From Hansfordia pulvinata (lineage: Eukaryota; Ascomycota; Sordariomycetes; Xylariales): a stretch of DNA of 64,000 bases. The stretch spans positions 248,001-312,000 of the forward strand of contig BJKQ01000005.1 in the NCBI GenBank assembly GCA_006538405.1. Reading direction: 5' to 3'. Positions within the stretch are counted from its first letter, which is position 1; each line of letters begins with the position of its first letter. Below are positions 1 through 12,399 of the stretch, piece by piece. Below the pieces are notes generated by a model that worked only from the letters and a program-made list of their open reading frames with translations, did not search any database and was not told the origin of the DNA. Made by a program: the position numbers and the translations under genes.

Positions 1-412
1 AGCGTGAGCGTATATATGTTGTCGGCCTTGCGGGAGGGGGGAGTGGAGGGCACGAAGCCACGTCTTGACCGGTCTACTGCTCTACTCTACTACTAAAGGA
101 CCCTTCCATATAAGAACCTCATGAACCCCGAACGTCAAAGCAGGTCATCCCGAACACAGCGATGGCGGCGGCGGCGGTGGTGGCGGCGGCGGTGGCGGGC
201 GACGGAGCCAGGACTCTGGTTATCAAGAACGACTCGTCCTAGGCCAAGGCTGGAAACAAACGAGACATGAAATGTTGGTTGCGCCGCCAGGCTGAAAACA
301 TGAGCACAAACTTGCACCGAGTCCGAGAGGCCGGTCAGGACTCAGGCCTGCCCCCATAGTAGGTATCGCCACAGGGGGCGAACAGCCCGGCAACCAGACC
401 AGGCACTAACTT

Positions 413-438
413 ACCTAAGGTAGACGGCTACCTTAGGT
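413..438. repeat. Perfect 11-bp inverted repeat (hairpin)
   Basis: ACCTAAGGTAG at 413-423 is followed after 4 bases by its exact reverse complement at 428-438. The left arm overlaps the near-symmetric word TACCTAAGGTA (412-422), which recurs elsewhere in the non-coding DNA of this window (8683-8693, 14347-14357). Function unknown. Confidence 0.8.
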
Positions 439-1892
439 TTGCGAGGTTCGGGTTTCGGCGAGGCAGGTACGTCCAGTGTAGGAGGTATCTGATATAGCCT
501 CTGCCTTCCATCCATGGAATGGATTAGCTGCTTAAGCGAGATACCCAAGGTAGGTTAGGTTACCTGGTAAGGTAGTATCCTGAAAAACCCGGCACCCCCG
601 GATGACAGATGCCGCCACCTGAGGCTGCGGGCATCCCGATTCCCAACTACCGTATCTTACCAGGTCAAAGGTTAGGTAAGGAGCTAATTGATGTAAATAC
701 CTAGACACATGAACGGCAAGGTGTACATGCCATCGCATTGGATCGCACCGGTGGCCTAAAAATAATCCCATCCACCCTAGCGCTTGTGTAGGCTTTTTGG
801 GACTCGGCAAAGTTGAGCTATATACTCGTGTCTACCTACCTGTCTTTATGTATCGGATTCGGATCTTACCTTGAGTGTGTACCGAATCAAGGTGCTTCAG
901 TGGCTGCCTACCAGCCTGTGATCGACTCTATGTGATGGGAGCTGGCGATGAACTACCTATACCCGTAAGGTATGTATATGAGTGCCTAATGAACCCCCAC
1001 TCGCCCACCGAGTAATCCTTCACGGGCTTTTAATAAAGGTAAGTGAGGAGGTAAGTAACTGGCATGTCAGGTACCTACAGTAAATGCAATTAGCGTGATG
1101 CCCGAAAAGGGGGCGTTTGAACTGCAAGATGTTGCGAGCCTGACTTCGTAGGTAGATAATGCCGAAGGAAATAAACAGCGCTGTACCCACCACATCTTGG
1201 ATGGCGGTGGTGGCGAAACGTGGTAGCTGAAAGTAAAGTCGAACTTTGATGAATGAAGGAAAAAAGAAGAAAAGAAAAACTCGGCTGCAATTCAAATTCA
1301 GGCAGTCTGGCAGTCGTGGCCTGTGTGTGGGCCATGCCACCTTGAGCATCGCGCCACCCTTTGCCGGCGCAGCCTCTGTGCCCCGGCCGAGAGAGTCGAC
1401 AGGCCAAGAGGCGAAGAGGCCGAGACGCCGAGACGCCGAGAGGACCACGCTGCCCCGTTCAGGCGATGGTATGGTTGGAGGGGGCCACGGAGGATAATGA
1501 GGCAGCCAAGTGAAAGTCTTCGCGTCTTCGCAGCATCGCATCACATACACCAGACTCGTACTTGTATGCATACCTACCTATGTAATCAACTATACCTGGC
1601 AAAGGTGCGCTACGTAGTACGCAGCATTTCCAGTGGCAAAACCCATCGGTCAATCGATAGCGCCTGCCTGGCTTTTACTGAATTCGGGAATGTTTCTCCA
1701 AAGAACACCCACCTGAGGGGTTTTGCCTCGCCCCAGTCCCAGTGCAAAATTAGGTAGTCAAGCTTCCGCAAAGCGTCAAGGTGTGGGTGGCAACTCGCAA
1801 TATGAGCCAACCCTCTCGTCCGACAGGTGCAGCGCATCGAGTCTTCCGGACTGTGGCTGGCCGGGCCGTTATTGATCAGCTCGCCTGAACAA

Positions 1893-2011
1893 GGGAACTC
1901 GCCACGTCTGCTCGTCTGTGGGTTTCAGGGACTCGCCCCATCTGCTCGTCTCTCAGTGAATCGCCCCGTCTGCTCGTCTCTCAGGGACTCGCCACGTCCG
2001 CCCGTCTCTCC
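1893..2011. repeat. 28-bp tandem repeat, four imperfect copies
   Basis: Copies at 1893-1927 (35 bp, with an insertion), 1928-1955, 1956-1983 and 1984-2011 share a core like ACTCGCCCCGTCTGCTCGTC. The array lies about 290-410 bp upstream of the terpene cyclase start, in its promoter or leader. Copies differ at a few bases each, so the array is not very recent. Confidence 0.8.
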
Positions 2012-2273
2012 GCATGGAGTTGAGGCCTATATCTTCCTTGATCATTCGCGACGAGCGAGACTCTCTTGTCGACGCTGTTATCCGCTGTCTCCCAGTTTCT
2101 GTCCTCCGTCTCTGCCGTCCTGCTCTGCTCTACTATTTGTTCAGCCCCGGTTTCCATCTTCTCTCTTATCACATTTGAAGCAGTTGACACTTTGGCAAAG
2201 AAACATCTTGTCAACTCGAGAAGCCTGATAGAGAGACTTCTCCCGGCATTTCTAAAGAGACACCTATACACAA

Positions 2274-2296
2274 ACACACACACACACACACACACA
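2274..2296. repeat. CA microsatellite in the terpene cyclase leader
   Basis: About eleven CA units end seven bases before the ATG at 2303. It probably lies in the 5' UTR, where an unstructured AC-rich leader is common in fungal genes. Confidence 0.8.
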
Positions 2297-2302
2297 ATAA
2301 CC

Positions 2303-3588
2303 ATGGCCAGCGCTCTGCTCAGCCTGCCCACGGCAGCCCTGTCGACGATCCTATCTCTCGTCCGCCTATCCTCCGTAGTCTCCCCATCCTCCACCATCAC
2401 CACCAAAAACCCCTCCTCCAACGCCAGCGCAACAGAAGAAACAACGGCAACGACGCCGCCCCCGGTGCCCGAGAACTCCCAGAGGCCCGCGGGCCTGCGG
2501 CCCACGCGGCTGACGGCGCGCAAGCACCGCCTGACGGAGCAGACGGTGGAGCAGGTCAACGACTTCTTCCTGCGCAACTGGCCCTTCAAGACGGACAAGC
2601 ACCGCCGGCGCTTCGTCGACGAGGGGTACGCCTTCTTCGTCTGCGTCCTCGTCCCCGAGTCCCTCGACGAGCGCATCCACTGGGGCTGCCGCCTGCTGAC
2701 CGTCGGCTTCCTCATCGACGACCTCGTCGACAACATGAACGTCGCCGAGGGCGCCGCCTTCAACGCCGCCGTCGTCGAGTGCTGCCGCGGCACCCAGCTG
2801 CCCGACCGGGACGTCCCCTCCCAGTGGATCATGTACGACCTGTTCGAGGCCATGCGCGCCGTCGACCGCAGGCTCGCCGACGAGCTGCTCCAGCCCACCA
2901 TCGACTTCCTGCTGGCCCAGGTCGACGGCTCCCGCAGGCGGCCCATGAACCTGGCAGAGTACTTTGAGTACCGCGATGCCGATCTCGGAAAGGGGTGAGT
3001 TCCTCTTTCTATTATCTTATTACTATGACATCTTTCTTCCCCCTTCCGCCACTTTTTCTTTATTCCCAGAAAACCCCCATCCTCCTATTTCTTTGTATAT
3101 AAACTAACACACGAATCTCCTCCCCCCGCCAAAAAAGTCTCATCTCCGGAATCATGCGCTTCTGCGGCGGCCTCAGCATGACCACGGCGGAGCTGGACGT
3201 CGTGCGGCCCGTGGACGAGAACGTCATGAAGCACATCACCTTCGTCAACGACGTCTGCAGCTACGAGAAGGAGCGCCTGGCCGCCGAGGCCGGATACGAG
3301 CTGGGCGAGATCTGCTCGTCCGTGCCCATCGTCGCCGCCTGGCTCGGCGTCGGCGAGGACGACGCCAAGCGCGTCATGTGGCAGGCCGCCCGCGGCTGGG
3401 AGGACCGCCACCTCGCCATGAAGCGCGACATCCTCGCGGGGCCCCTCGGCGCCAGCAGTGCCCTCCGGACCTACCTCCGCTGGGTCGAGTACCAGGCCTC
3501 CGGCAACGAGCTCTGGAGCCTCCTCACCCCGCGCTACAACAGGTTCGGCGCCCTGGGCTTCACCGAGGGCCGCCCCGAGGCCCAATGA
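2303..3588 (+). CDS. Sesquiterpene cyclase (class I terpene synthase, aristolochene-synthase-like)
   Basis: Predicted 380-residue enzyme in two exons, 2303-2994 and 3138-3588. The intron (2995-3137) has donor GTGAGT and restores the frame exactly. The ATG at 2303 sits in ACCATGG right after the CA leader; the frame is open further upstream, but nothing family-like is encoded there. Class I features are the Mg-binding aspartate motif IDDLVD in the first half and the NSE triad NDVCSYEKE in the second. A C-terminal RYNR provides the Arg-Tyr pair usual in fungal sesquiterpene cyclases. By family, such enzymes ionise farnesyl diphosphate and cyclise it; the product cannot be read from sequence. 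The first 50 or so residues are Ser/Thr/Pro-rich and probably disordered. No prenyltransferase, transporter or regulator is adjacent; the nearest P450 is 16 kb away, so it looks like an orphan cyclase. Confidence 0.9.
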
Positions 3589-4601
3589 GCGAACCCCCCT
3601 TCTTTCCGCCGCGCATCGTGGCGGGAATCGGAGAGGGAGGGAGGGGCGTGCTTACGAAAATCGCCTATTACCATCGTGCGAGGCGTTTCTCCAAAATAGT
3701 TAGCAGTGGAATTATAGACAGGGCGTTGTGGAGTTGGAGGGAGGAGATATTGGCGAGTCCGTTTGTTTCCATTGGGGGCCAAGTCTCCTTGGCGTCGGTT
3801 ATTGGTTTGCAGTCGGGTTTAAAATAGAAATAGCGCTGTAGTGAACGAAAACAATCGCTGAAGCACCATTCCGGTATTGACTCAATGTGAACTAGGTGTA
3901 AATTTGGGTGGCGAACACTCGCGGGGCGAGGAGATCGATGGTGGCGTTGTCGGAGCCGAGATCACCACTGATCAGTCCCAGTCCCACTCTGTTTGACCCC
4001 TGCATAGTATGATGCTCGTCAGGCCCAAAGTACTACCAGTCACGGCCTCGCGAATATCATCAGGCCACACACGCATTAGACAGGTACATAACGTGCACGT
4101 CAGACATTATGCCGACCTAGTCGTAAGCGGGCCTTCGCGTTTTGCAGACTCCAGAGTCCTGAGATCGCGACGAGATCTCCTCTTTGTAGCACCAAACGTA
4201 ACGCCAAACCCGGCACCTAACGTCTCACACGATGGCTCGCGTACAGCGCGAGGGTAGGGTCAATTTTCAGGTTACAATTTGAATTGCCCAAGACTGACTA
4301 GCACTCTGGAGAAGTGCGACCCCAGAATGAAGACTTGTGACCGTGTCTGAACAGAATACCACATGAGTCTCAGGAAAGCCCATCCGCTCCCTGATCTTGT
4401 CGGGCGTAGAAGGAACTATCATTACTACTTTCGGTGCAAATGCCGGCACATGAACAGCGCTCAATTTCTTAACTTACATGCCCACTCGGTTCGAGAGGAC
4501 GCTTCGGGGAGGAGGAACTACCCAGTGGTTTGGAGTGATACTACTCCATTTGATATGTCAACAAGCCACAGACCCAGAGCTGCAGGCAGCTTTGACGATG
4601 C
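3589..4601. other. Intergenic between convergent genes
   Basis: About 1 kb between the 3' ends of the terpene cyclase and the membrane-protein gene. No coding region, RNA gene or notable repeat recognised; it presumably holds both 3' UTRs. Confidence 0.6.
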
Positions 4602-5563
4602 CTAGTTCTCGTTGAGGAGAGGAGCGCGCTCGGCATCTCTCTCCCGGGTGCGGGTGAAGGGCAGCTCGCGGCCCGTGGCAGCCGGCACGGCAATCACGAC
4701 GGTGGCAACGAACAGGACCGCCATGATGGTGAAGGCAAAGATCCACTGGAAAGCAATGATCTGGCGGAAGAACTGGGACACGCCGATGGCGGCCGAGAGG
4801 ACACTGAGGTTGAAGCCCATGGTGTAGTCCTTGTAGATGGTGATGAAGAACATACCGTAGGCCAGGATGGACCAGATGAAGACGTTGCCGAAGATGCGAG
4901 CCACCAGGTTCTCGGGGTGGGGCACCATGATGGCGCCATTCCAGTAGATGGCCACAAAGGTCCAGGCCAAGGGGCCCGAGACCACGGGGGTATGGATCCA
5001 TCTCGCGTAGCCAGGGTGGCGGAAGTAGAGGGAGGACAGGTTGATGAAGTTGAGAATGATGACGACCTCGGCCCAGGCAAAGTGAGAGCGGGTGAAGAGC
5101 ATGACGAAGCCAAAGTGGAGCAGGTTGTTGAAGATGAAGTGGCTGCCGACGGAGCAAGCCTGGTTGACGCGCTCGACGGTGCCGGAGAAGAGGTGGGCAA
5201 TGTAGCCCGCCTGGAGGATGAAGAGGACGATCCAGTAGATGCTGGCGATAATCTCGTTCATGCGAAACGCGGTGTAGTAGTGGTGGTTCTGCTTCCAGAT
5301 CTTGCGGTTGGGGCCGTGGACGTCATCGTGGGGCGCGTTGAAGGTGTAGTAGAAGGACACGATGACGGACAGCAGCCAGGTGACGATGGTCAGGATCTTA
5401 TAGGCGATGACGGTGTTCTTGCTGTGCTCGTCGCGCTTGGCAAACGGGTTGACTGGGCGTTGGCGGCGGTTAGCTGGCGTCTGGCACCGAGAAGTGACGC
5501 GACGACGTGACGAGTGACGACGTGACGAGACCGGTGCAACTTACTATGGTGGAGGCGCTCCAT
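4602..5563 (-). CDS. Fungal multi-pass membrane protein (resembles DUF1774 family)
   Basis: Two-exon minus-strand gene: exon 1 5563-5545 (six codons plus one base, starting MERLHH), intron 5453-5544 (GTAAGT ... CCCAG), exon 2 5452-4602, giving 289 residues. Exon 2 begins NPFAKRDEHSKNTVIAYKI and continues as an integral membrane protein with about six to seven hydrophobic segments separated by short loops (for example IIASIYWIVLFILQAGYIAH). The C-terminal tail is charged and hydrophilic (RERDAERAPLLNEN), with an acidic-dileucine-like RAPLL motif of the kind used for endosomal or vacuolar sorting. From memory the pattern matches the uncharacterised fungal DUF1774 proteins; no biochemical role is known to me. 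The intron right after six codons explains why a model starting inside exon 2 would miss about 37 residues. Confidence 0.75.
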
Positions 5564-8500
5564 GATGGAAGATGACAGCAGCCTGGTGCTCTGTCTGGTT
5601 CCGGGTGAGAGTGTCTTGGGAAGGGGGCGGTTGTGACTGATGTGTGCGTGCTAGAGTGATCGTCTCTGTCTTGCGGTGGGTGCAGAGAAGCGAGGTTATT
5701 GAAAGACAGACGGCAGGCAGACAAGCAGACAGACAGGCAGATAGATTCTGACTGTGACTGTGGCTTGGGTGGCTCTCGGAAGGGGACAACCAGAGAGAGA
5801 TAGGATGTATCTGTTTCTGGGTTGGGGATCGCGGTGGTTTAAAGGGTTGGCTGGCCCAGACTGGCGGGAGCTGGAGGGAGCTGGAGAGCTGGCGAACCGA
5901 TGACGATGGTGGGCATCCACTGCTGCAGGCGGCCAGGCCTGGGACTGCGGGGAAGCCGGGGGCCCTGCGTGCCCTGATAGGCGCTGCGTTCAGCCTGGAG
6001 CCCGATCCGTCTAGGCGCCTGGCCGGGTGCGTGGGGCCCGTGCCATTGGATGGAGGCTTGCACGCTGTGACTCGGTACCTCTGGCTTCCATCTATGTTAG
6101 GAGGGCTGTTATCGATCTGTGTATCTACCCCGCGAGTGGACCCGCGATGCCGGTACTCTGCGAGTCTGCGCGTCAGCCGTCGCCGGCCTGGTAGGGCTCC
6201 AGGCTTCACAAAGATACCTGCTCGCAACCTCATCCCAAGTCCCCCACCAGGCGCCCAACATGCTCGCCCTCGCCCGGTTCGAAACAAGCGGCATCCCATC
6301 TCATCCATGGCAACCATACCCGACCGGCAGAGGGGAGATTCCAGCTTACGAGTACCTCCACGCCACGGATCAAGAGACATACATTTACGAGCATTCCCTC
6401 CCAGCCGTTTCTAACCATGACGCCGGGGCCCATCACCAGCATCGAGATAGCGAAGAGCCTCACAATTGAATGGCGGCCGTCGTGTCTTCAGATTGAGGAG
6501 TGAGTCCATCGACGACCGAGTTGACGCTGATAGCTTCGGTATTTCAGCATTTGGATGGGTTCGACTTGGGTCCCCGCGCGCCGCACACCCACATCCCCAG
6601 GCCGCCTGTCCCGGCCGACCCGGGATCAGATCGAGATGCGTATCCGCTGGCAGGTCACGGGGCCGCTCCCCCAAACAGGCCGCTGCGGCACCAAAAACTT
6701 GGAAAATCCCCCGGCTGGGCTGGGCACCGGGAGTCTTTGGTCCGGCCCTGTCAAGAGCAAGAGACACGGCCAAGACGAGAGCGGGGACAATCACCTACGA
6801 GTACGCGTATGTGTGCGAGCAAGGTAGTGCAGATTCCCATACTGCTACATCGGCTTTCGTTTCGTCAATCCTGTCATTCTCCGCAATATCATGGATCCTG
6901 GCAACAAGAATAAAATAAGAAATGAAAACCACCACGGCGGCTGCCGACAGCTTGCCAACGCCAAAACCTGTCGTTCTTATTAGATGGGCCGACCGCCCAC
7001 CAGCTTCTTCCACAGAGAGCTGTGGATTTCCAGGTGGATTCGGAGGCAGACTCGACCTTTCAATGGACTGCCGGCGATTCGGCATGGTTGAGCCTGACTT
7101 CCATCACACTACCTATTGCCGTTCCTTTGCAGCGGGGTCTGGGGCAGGCAGGCCTCTCCTCAACCACAGGCTGGTTGGTGAGTACAGCAGAGGTTCGCTC
7201 ATCACCGTGCCGACGTGAGACATGCCAATATAGGCCCGGGGCGTATCACATCAGCCCAGACTGGGCGGTGTCCAGTTGGAGGTTGCGCCGTCTGATTTAA
7301 TGTCAGGCAAGGAGAGCCGGACGCTTCACCGCCCCGTCGAGAGGGGATGTCTGGGCTCAAGTACTCGTAGAATCGGGCGCTGAGACCTTTCGTCCCTACG
7401 GCTGAGGTCTACCGACGGTTTCTGGTCTGTTGCAGCCCCCACCCAAGTCCTCACTCTCTGAGATACTCGTACTGCCGGAACAGAGCAGCGCGTCTCATGG
7501 TGTGAGCACGGTCTCATCCCACCACGACTGAGCGGCACGAGCCTCGGATTGAAGGGATTCCCACCCATCCACGCCATCTCACCTCGTCCAGCCACGCCGA
7601 TGATAGCCGCGACACCAACGCATCCCTTCTAGTGCCCGAGGGAGAGCGCGCAGACGGGCCTCTTCCACGAGCACGAGACCACTTCGAGACACGTCAAGCC
7701 GGTCAGGCCGGAGACACTGGCCGAGGCGCTTGCCTCTCTTGGGGTCAACCCCTTGCTGGACATGTACTCGCAGCGGCCCTTTCCTCCACTGGCCCCCCCC
7801 AACGCCGCTGAGAATTTTTGTGCGATGGGCTGGTCGGCGATGACTGAGGCAGGTCTTTATTCACAGGGCCGATCCGATCCAGAAGGAACGTACGGGGGGG
7901 CGAAACGCGGGGCCGGTGGTGCCGCCGGAGCTTTGATAGGTGAGATGCCGTCGTCTGGATCAGGGGCGGGCGGGCCGGAGTTGACAGCGACAAGGCGTGC
8001 CGTCCGTCCTCACGTGCGCCAGATCTTGACGGCATCAGGTGGGCACAGATCCAAAGCGCAGCGACACATCCCAAGTTGACGTCGGACGAGACTTCTCCTC
8101 GCGCCATGGCTTGTGGTGAATTTTCATAGACATTCCTTTCCTGTCTGTGACTGATCTCGGCCTCTGAACACCGCTCCGAGTCCAGAGCCCTGCAAGACGC
8201 CGCCAGATCATCAGTATTTCCTATCTTGAAGCGGACGCCCGGTTCTTGGCGCGGCCCCATGATGAGCTGCTTTGCTCCCTTGCCCTCGCACTTCAACAGT
8301 AGTCGCACCTTTGATAAACTCGGCAACGATGGCATCACCACATCCAATGCCTCCCCTCAAGGGCGGGTATGCTTCATTTTCCGGGCTGCCAGATAGCTAC
8401 CGACCCTTTCTCCGGACAGACACGATCGGCCACACGCACGCACGCGCGCTCATTCGTCGTGGCCGTACCTGTGTGGCGCCATCTCGCCGTCGTACGATGG

Positions 8501-11500
8501 GGAAGAGGGTTGTGTCCAGGAAATAGCCGTGCGCACCAGGCCCCACCGCGCATTTTCTGGGCCCTGACAACGTCGTCAAGGTCCTCTCGCCCGGAAGCAG
8601 CGCAAGCGCCGCCGCGGACGCGGAGGAGAGAGCGGCGGCGGCGGAGGCGACGACGTCGGGTGGCTGGCTGGTCTAGTTACCTTACCTTAGGTAGCATCCG
8701 ATGTCACGCCAGATCAGATCACGTTGAACACACTGGAGTACGCCTGGAGTACGCACATCGGCCAACCCCGATAGCTGCATACCGTGTATACAAGAATGTG
8801 TGGCCAGGGATCACTGCATGCACCTGCAGGGATTGATGAAGGGACGGAGGCTCGGAAACATGGATTCATACGACTTTGCCAACGGCCTCCCCTTGTCGCC
8901 ATCGAAAAATCAAGGATGCGCCTATTTTTGGGGCCGCCAGGCAAAACAAAGAGCCCGGGCAGCCTTGGAAGCACGGCATGCATGAAACAAACAACCCTGA
9001 CACCCACCAGTGTATTCAAGTTGGATGTGCTTCTTATTCTCGACGTACTCGTACGCATTTTGTACGGTGGCGCTACGTAGTGCTGAGCAGTGGTTTTACG
9101 TTGCCTTGCACCTTGCCTCGACTCGGGATGCTGCAGGCATCTCATCGCTGCCACCAACGCCGGCGAAGGCAAAAGGGTTCCGTGGCGCAGCATGAAATGA
9201 CGGACGCCTTCGCCAAATTTCCACCTGTGACCCACTGTGCTTTGTTCTCAGTCATATCTTGCCACCCCGAGCCCGAGGTGAGGCGGGGCTGCTTCAGTAC
9301 CTACCAGCCTTTGTGGCTGGAGAGAGACGGATGTGGAATCTACAGCAGCGAGGTGGACCGTACCCCAGGCAACTCACCTTGCAGCGATTACACTACGAGT
9401 GCACAGATACTCCGTACGAGATGGCCTGATGAAGGCAGGGGAGAGCAGCCCTCGAGGCATGGATCTCCCGAACCAAGGTGAACGACCCAACCGCCAGCAG
9501 ACAACCATCGTCAGATGCGTTTTCCATGGCCATTACGTACAACGATGAACGGGAAGGAAGCATGTTCCACCAATGCTGCGAGCGTAGTACGCTTCGCCAG
9601 AGGACCCCAGGATCGCGAGCGCCGCGTCATAAGGAGGGAAGGGGGAAGCCGGGACGCCGACCGCTGGTTGACTCGTATGCCCCCAACACCACGTCCGCGT
9701 CAGCCCTGGCGGCGGCCCAACTCCTGCAAGGAATCGTCATGTCGCACGCACGCTCAGGCGACTGTCTTTGGTCGATAAAGGGGGTTGCAGATGGGCACAG
9801 CACAGCAGGGCGCATACAATAGTAGACACGAATTTGACGCTATCCCGGATTGCGGGCGCCAGGGAGGAATCGCGCGAGGCATGGATCATCGGAGGCCGAC
9901 CAGCTGACACGGGGAGCGTGCCCCGTGGCAAGTGGGCCGGCGTGTCCCATGTTGGAAGTCCGGCCGCGAACGGGGGTGATCCATCCAGCATCCAATCCTC
10001 CACCATTCACGGGCACTCGCGGGCACCCACGGCCCAATGACGACGAGTGATTGATGGCTGAATGGATGTGGTGCCGTGCCGATTGGGTGCACTGGTAGTG
10101 GTTGGACGAGGCGGCGGCGGTCGCCTGCTCGACGGCGGGGCCGCTGATGGTGGTGCAGCCAGCGCTGGAGTGAGTGCAGGGCCGAATAACTGCGCAAGAG
10201 GGGTTCGTCGGCGCCGCTCCACATGCTGGGCAGGCGGCCCCTCGCATTTCGACGACGACGCAGAGCAACCCGATCCAGTCCAAGGGAACTGCATTGCGTT
10301 GCATGGATCGCAGCAGCCGGCCGGACGTAAAGGACGGGGCGACCGCAATCCCCGTTGCATGAAATTTCTGCTTTTTTGCCCGCACCACGAGAGACTCTCC
10401 GCAACAGGAGAGGAGGGAGGGCTGCTGCGGCTTCGCGGGTACTCGTACTCCGTACGCACGCCCGCCAGGGTGAGAGATTTTGCAGGCGGCGAAAAAGAGC
10501 CAGCAACCTAGCTCACTAGCGCCCCTAGCCTCAGCAGGTTGGTGGGGCGTCCCCGAACAAAGAGGCCTGTACGCCTGCTAGCCCCCTGACGATGGGGACG
10601 GGGCGGCGCCCAAACGGAGTCCTCCGTGCGAGTCCTGGGCCTCCGTGACTGGCGGTGCCTTGCCCCCCAGTGCCCCCCCACCCGCCTCTCTCAGCACCCG
10701 CAGTCGTGGGTCCAACGGCCCTGTCACTCGCGGCTCTGGCATGCCGAGCGTGCGAGGGCGCAGGTGGCAGGCGAGGCAGTGGTCAGCGTCTTGGGGCCAG
10801 CAGATGGATGATTGCATCATCTTCCAAGAATGTTCCTCGTCGCACGCCATCCAGCGCGACCACGGCAGTTGGCAACCCGGGCGGGCGCAACGGATTGCAA
10901 GGCGGGTATTTTTGGCATTGGTCGCGCGGCCCCGGGAGTCAGCACAATTGCGTCGTCGTGTTTCTGGCCTGGTGCTCGTGGCGTTGGCCGCCCCACCGCC
11001 GCCAGAGACAAGAGGTGAGCCGATCCGGGTTGAAGAACTGGACGCGTGGCTCCAGATCCGCCGCCGCTCGGCCAATCATGTCGCAGGCCCTCGCCACCGC
11101 CGAACCACGGTGCCCTCCTGCGTCCGCCGCTTCAGGGATGCCTGTGTCGACCAAGCCCCCAACAAGCGGCAGTCAGTCAAGTCACGACAGACAAGACGGG
11201 CTTGGCGTCGGTGACAGGCTGCACTGTGGATTGCCGCGCTGGGCGGCGCTGTGCCGGACGTGATGTGTGCCGTAGGGTGTGCTGTGCTGTGCTGTGCTGG
11301 CTTCGGGTCCTCTCAAGATGCGACATCGGGTGCACGCTAAAATGATAAGGGGGGCCACCTGCTTGGCTAAGTGCATAAAGCGGAGCCGTGCCATCTTCGG
11401 TGCCCCTTCCCGTGTCAACTTGAACAAAGCGAAGCCACTTCTCGCCTCTCGGCCTCCCAAACAAACCTTTTATTATTTCAATCCAGCCAAGCCCCCCCTC

Positions 11501-11605
11501 TCTCTCGGTTCCTCGTCGAGAACAACCTTTCACCAGCTGTCCGTCTTCAGAATTCCCGAAAGAGAGCGTGCCCTGTACTGTTTCTTGAAATATCCCATAG
11601 ATCGA
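5564..11605. other. Long intergenic region without a convincing gene
   Basis: About 6 kb. The first few hundred bases are the leader of the membrane-protein gene (GACAGACAGGCAG-type repeats near 5700-5750). Nothing else gives a family-like reading frame with good splice signals, though a weak coding-like patch lies at 7633-8079. TACTCGTA/TACGAGTA words occur at 6347, 6796, 7362, 7464, 9046 and 10440, and a TACCTTAGGTA palindrome at 8683-8693. The sequence shows no strong AT bias of the kind left by repeat-induced point mutation. Confidence 0.5.
7633..8079 (+). other. Weak coding-like patch, possible gene relic
   Basis: Frame open for 148 codons after a TAG at 7630-7632. The part at about 7642-7800 reads like real protein (GLFHEHETTSRHVKPVRPET, then LAEALASLGVNPLLDMYSQR) and then decays into Gly/Ala-rich sequence. 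No start codon context, splice partner or family recognised. It may be a fragment of a lost gene or chance in GC-rich DNA. Confidence 0.2.
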
Positions 11606-12399
11606 ATGAATTGCAGTCTGCAACCACCATCCCCTCAACCCGCCAGTATGAACCGATTCGACGAGCTTGTCGTGGCCATCAAGGAGGAGCTGGGCCCCTC
11701 TTCCGGCCTCACCTCGGAGGACGTCGACGTCCAGGACCTGACCCTCCTCATGGACCGCTATGTGTCCGAGGTTGACGAGTGGTGCAAGTATGCCATGGCC
11801 GAGCCCAGCAGGGCATACACCCGCAACCTCGTCGACGAGGGCAACGGCAATGCCAACCTGGTGAGTCACGAACAACCCCCTCTGCGGTGGATGATATGTG
11901 TCGCCGTCGGTGTTTGGGTCGAAAGAATGTCGCACGCTGACTTTGGTTTCTTTCCCCCGCAGCTCATCCTCGTCTGGACTCCTGGCAAGGGCAGCCCAAT
12001 CCACGACCACGGCAACGCCCACTGCCTCATGAAGATCCTCAAGGGCGAGCTGACCGAGACGCGATACGACTTCCCCAACGGAGACAAGGAGCAGCCGATG
12101 CAAGTCAAGTCCGAGACCGTCCATCAAGAAAACCAGACTGCGTACATGGCCGACGAGCTCGGTCTGCACCGTGTCTCCAACCAGGGCACCGAATTCGCCG
12201 TGTCCCTGCACTGTATGTCCTCCCCCCGCTTCGCAAGGAAAGCCCGCGAGACGTTAGGCTAACCCACGTTGCAGTGTACACCCCTCCCAACGTCGCCAAG
12301 TCGGGTTGCCACGTTTTCAACAGTGCCACTGGCAAGAAGAGCCACGTGCCCAAATGCGCCTATTTTTCGGCGTTTGGCAGCAAGCTGGTCGAGGCTTGA
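11606..12399 (+). CDS. Cysteine dioxygenase
   Basis: Three exons: 11606-11860, 11963-12212 and 12275-12399, encoding 209 residues (195 if translation starts at the in-frame ATG at 11648). The enzyme is a small cupin that oxidises cysteine to cysteine sulfinate with Fe(II) and O2, controlling the cysteine pool and feeding taurine, sulfate or sulfite metabolism. Seen: metal-binding HDH at residues 99-101 (SPIHDHGNAHCLMKILKGEL), the third His in GLHRVSN at 154, and Cys106 plus Tyr170 (SLHLYTPP). In animal enzymes the last two form the Cys-Tyr crosslink cofactor. The Tyr appears only after splicing intron 2 (GTATGT ... GTTGCAG), which supports the model. Intron 1 is 102 bp, a multiple of three without a stop, so retaining it would add 34 residues in frame just before the metal site. 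Confidence 0.93.

Larger units (their letters stand above)
1..2302. other. Intergenic / 5' region of the terpene cyclase gene
   Basis: No convincing coding region on either strand; the open frames here are short, low-complexity and lack recognisable motifs. The stretch holds a GGC/GGT microsatellite near 160-205, a perfect inverted repeat at 413-438, several TAAGGTA-type words (for example 541-580 and 670-680), and a 28-bp tandem repeat and CA tract just upstream of the cyclase, listed separately. Confidence 0.6.

Noticed and set aside
5544..6380. Minus-strand frame of 278 codons upstream of the membrane-protein gene
   Set aside because: Low-complexity Ser/Pro/Cys-rich sequence overlapping the presumed leader; the authentic start and first intron of the DUF1774-like gene lie at 5563-5453.
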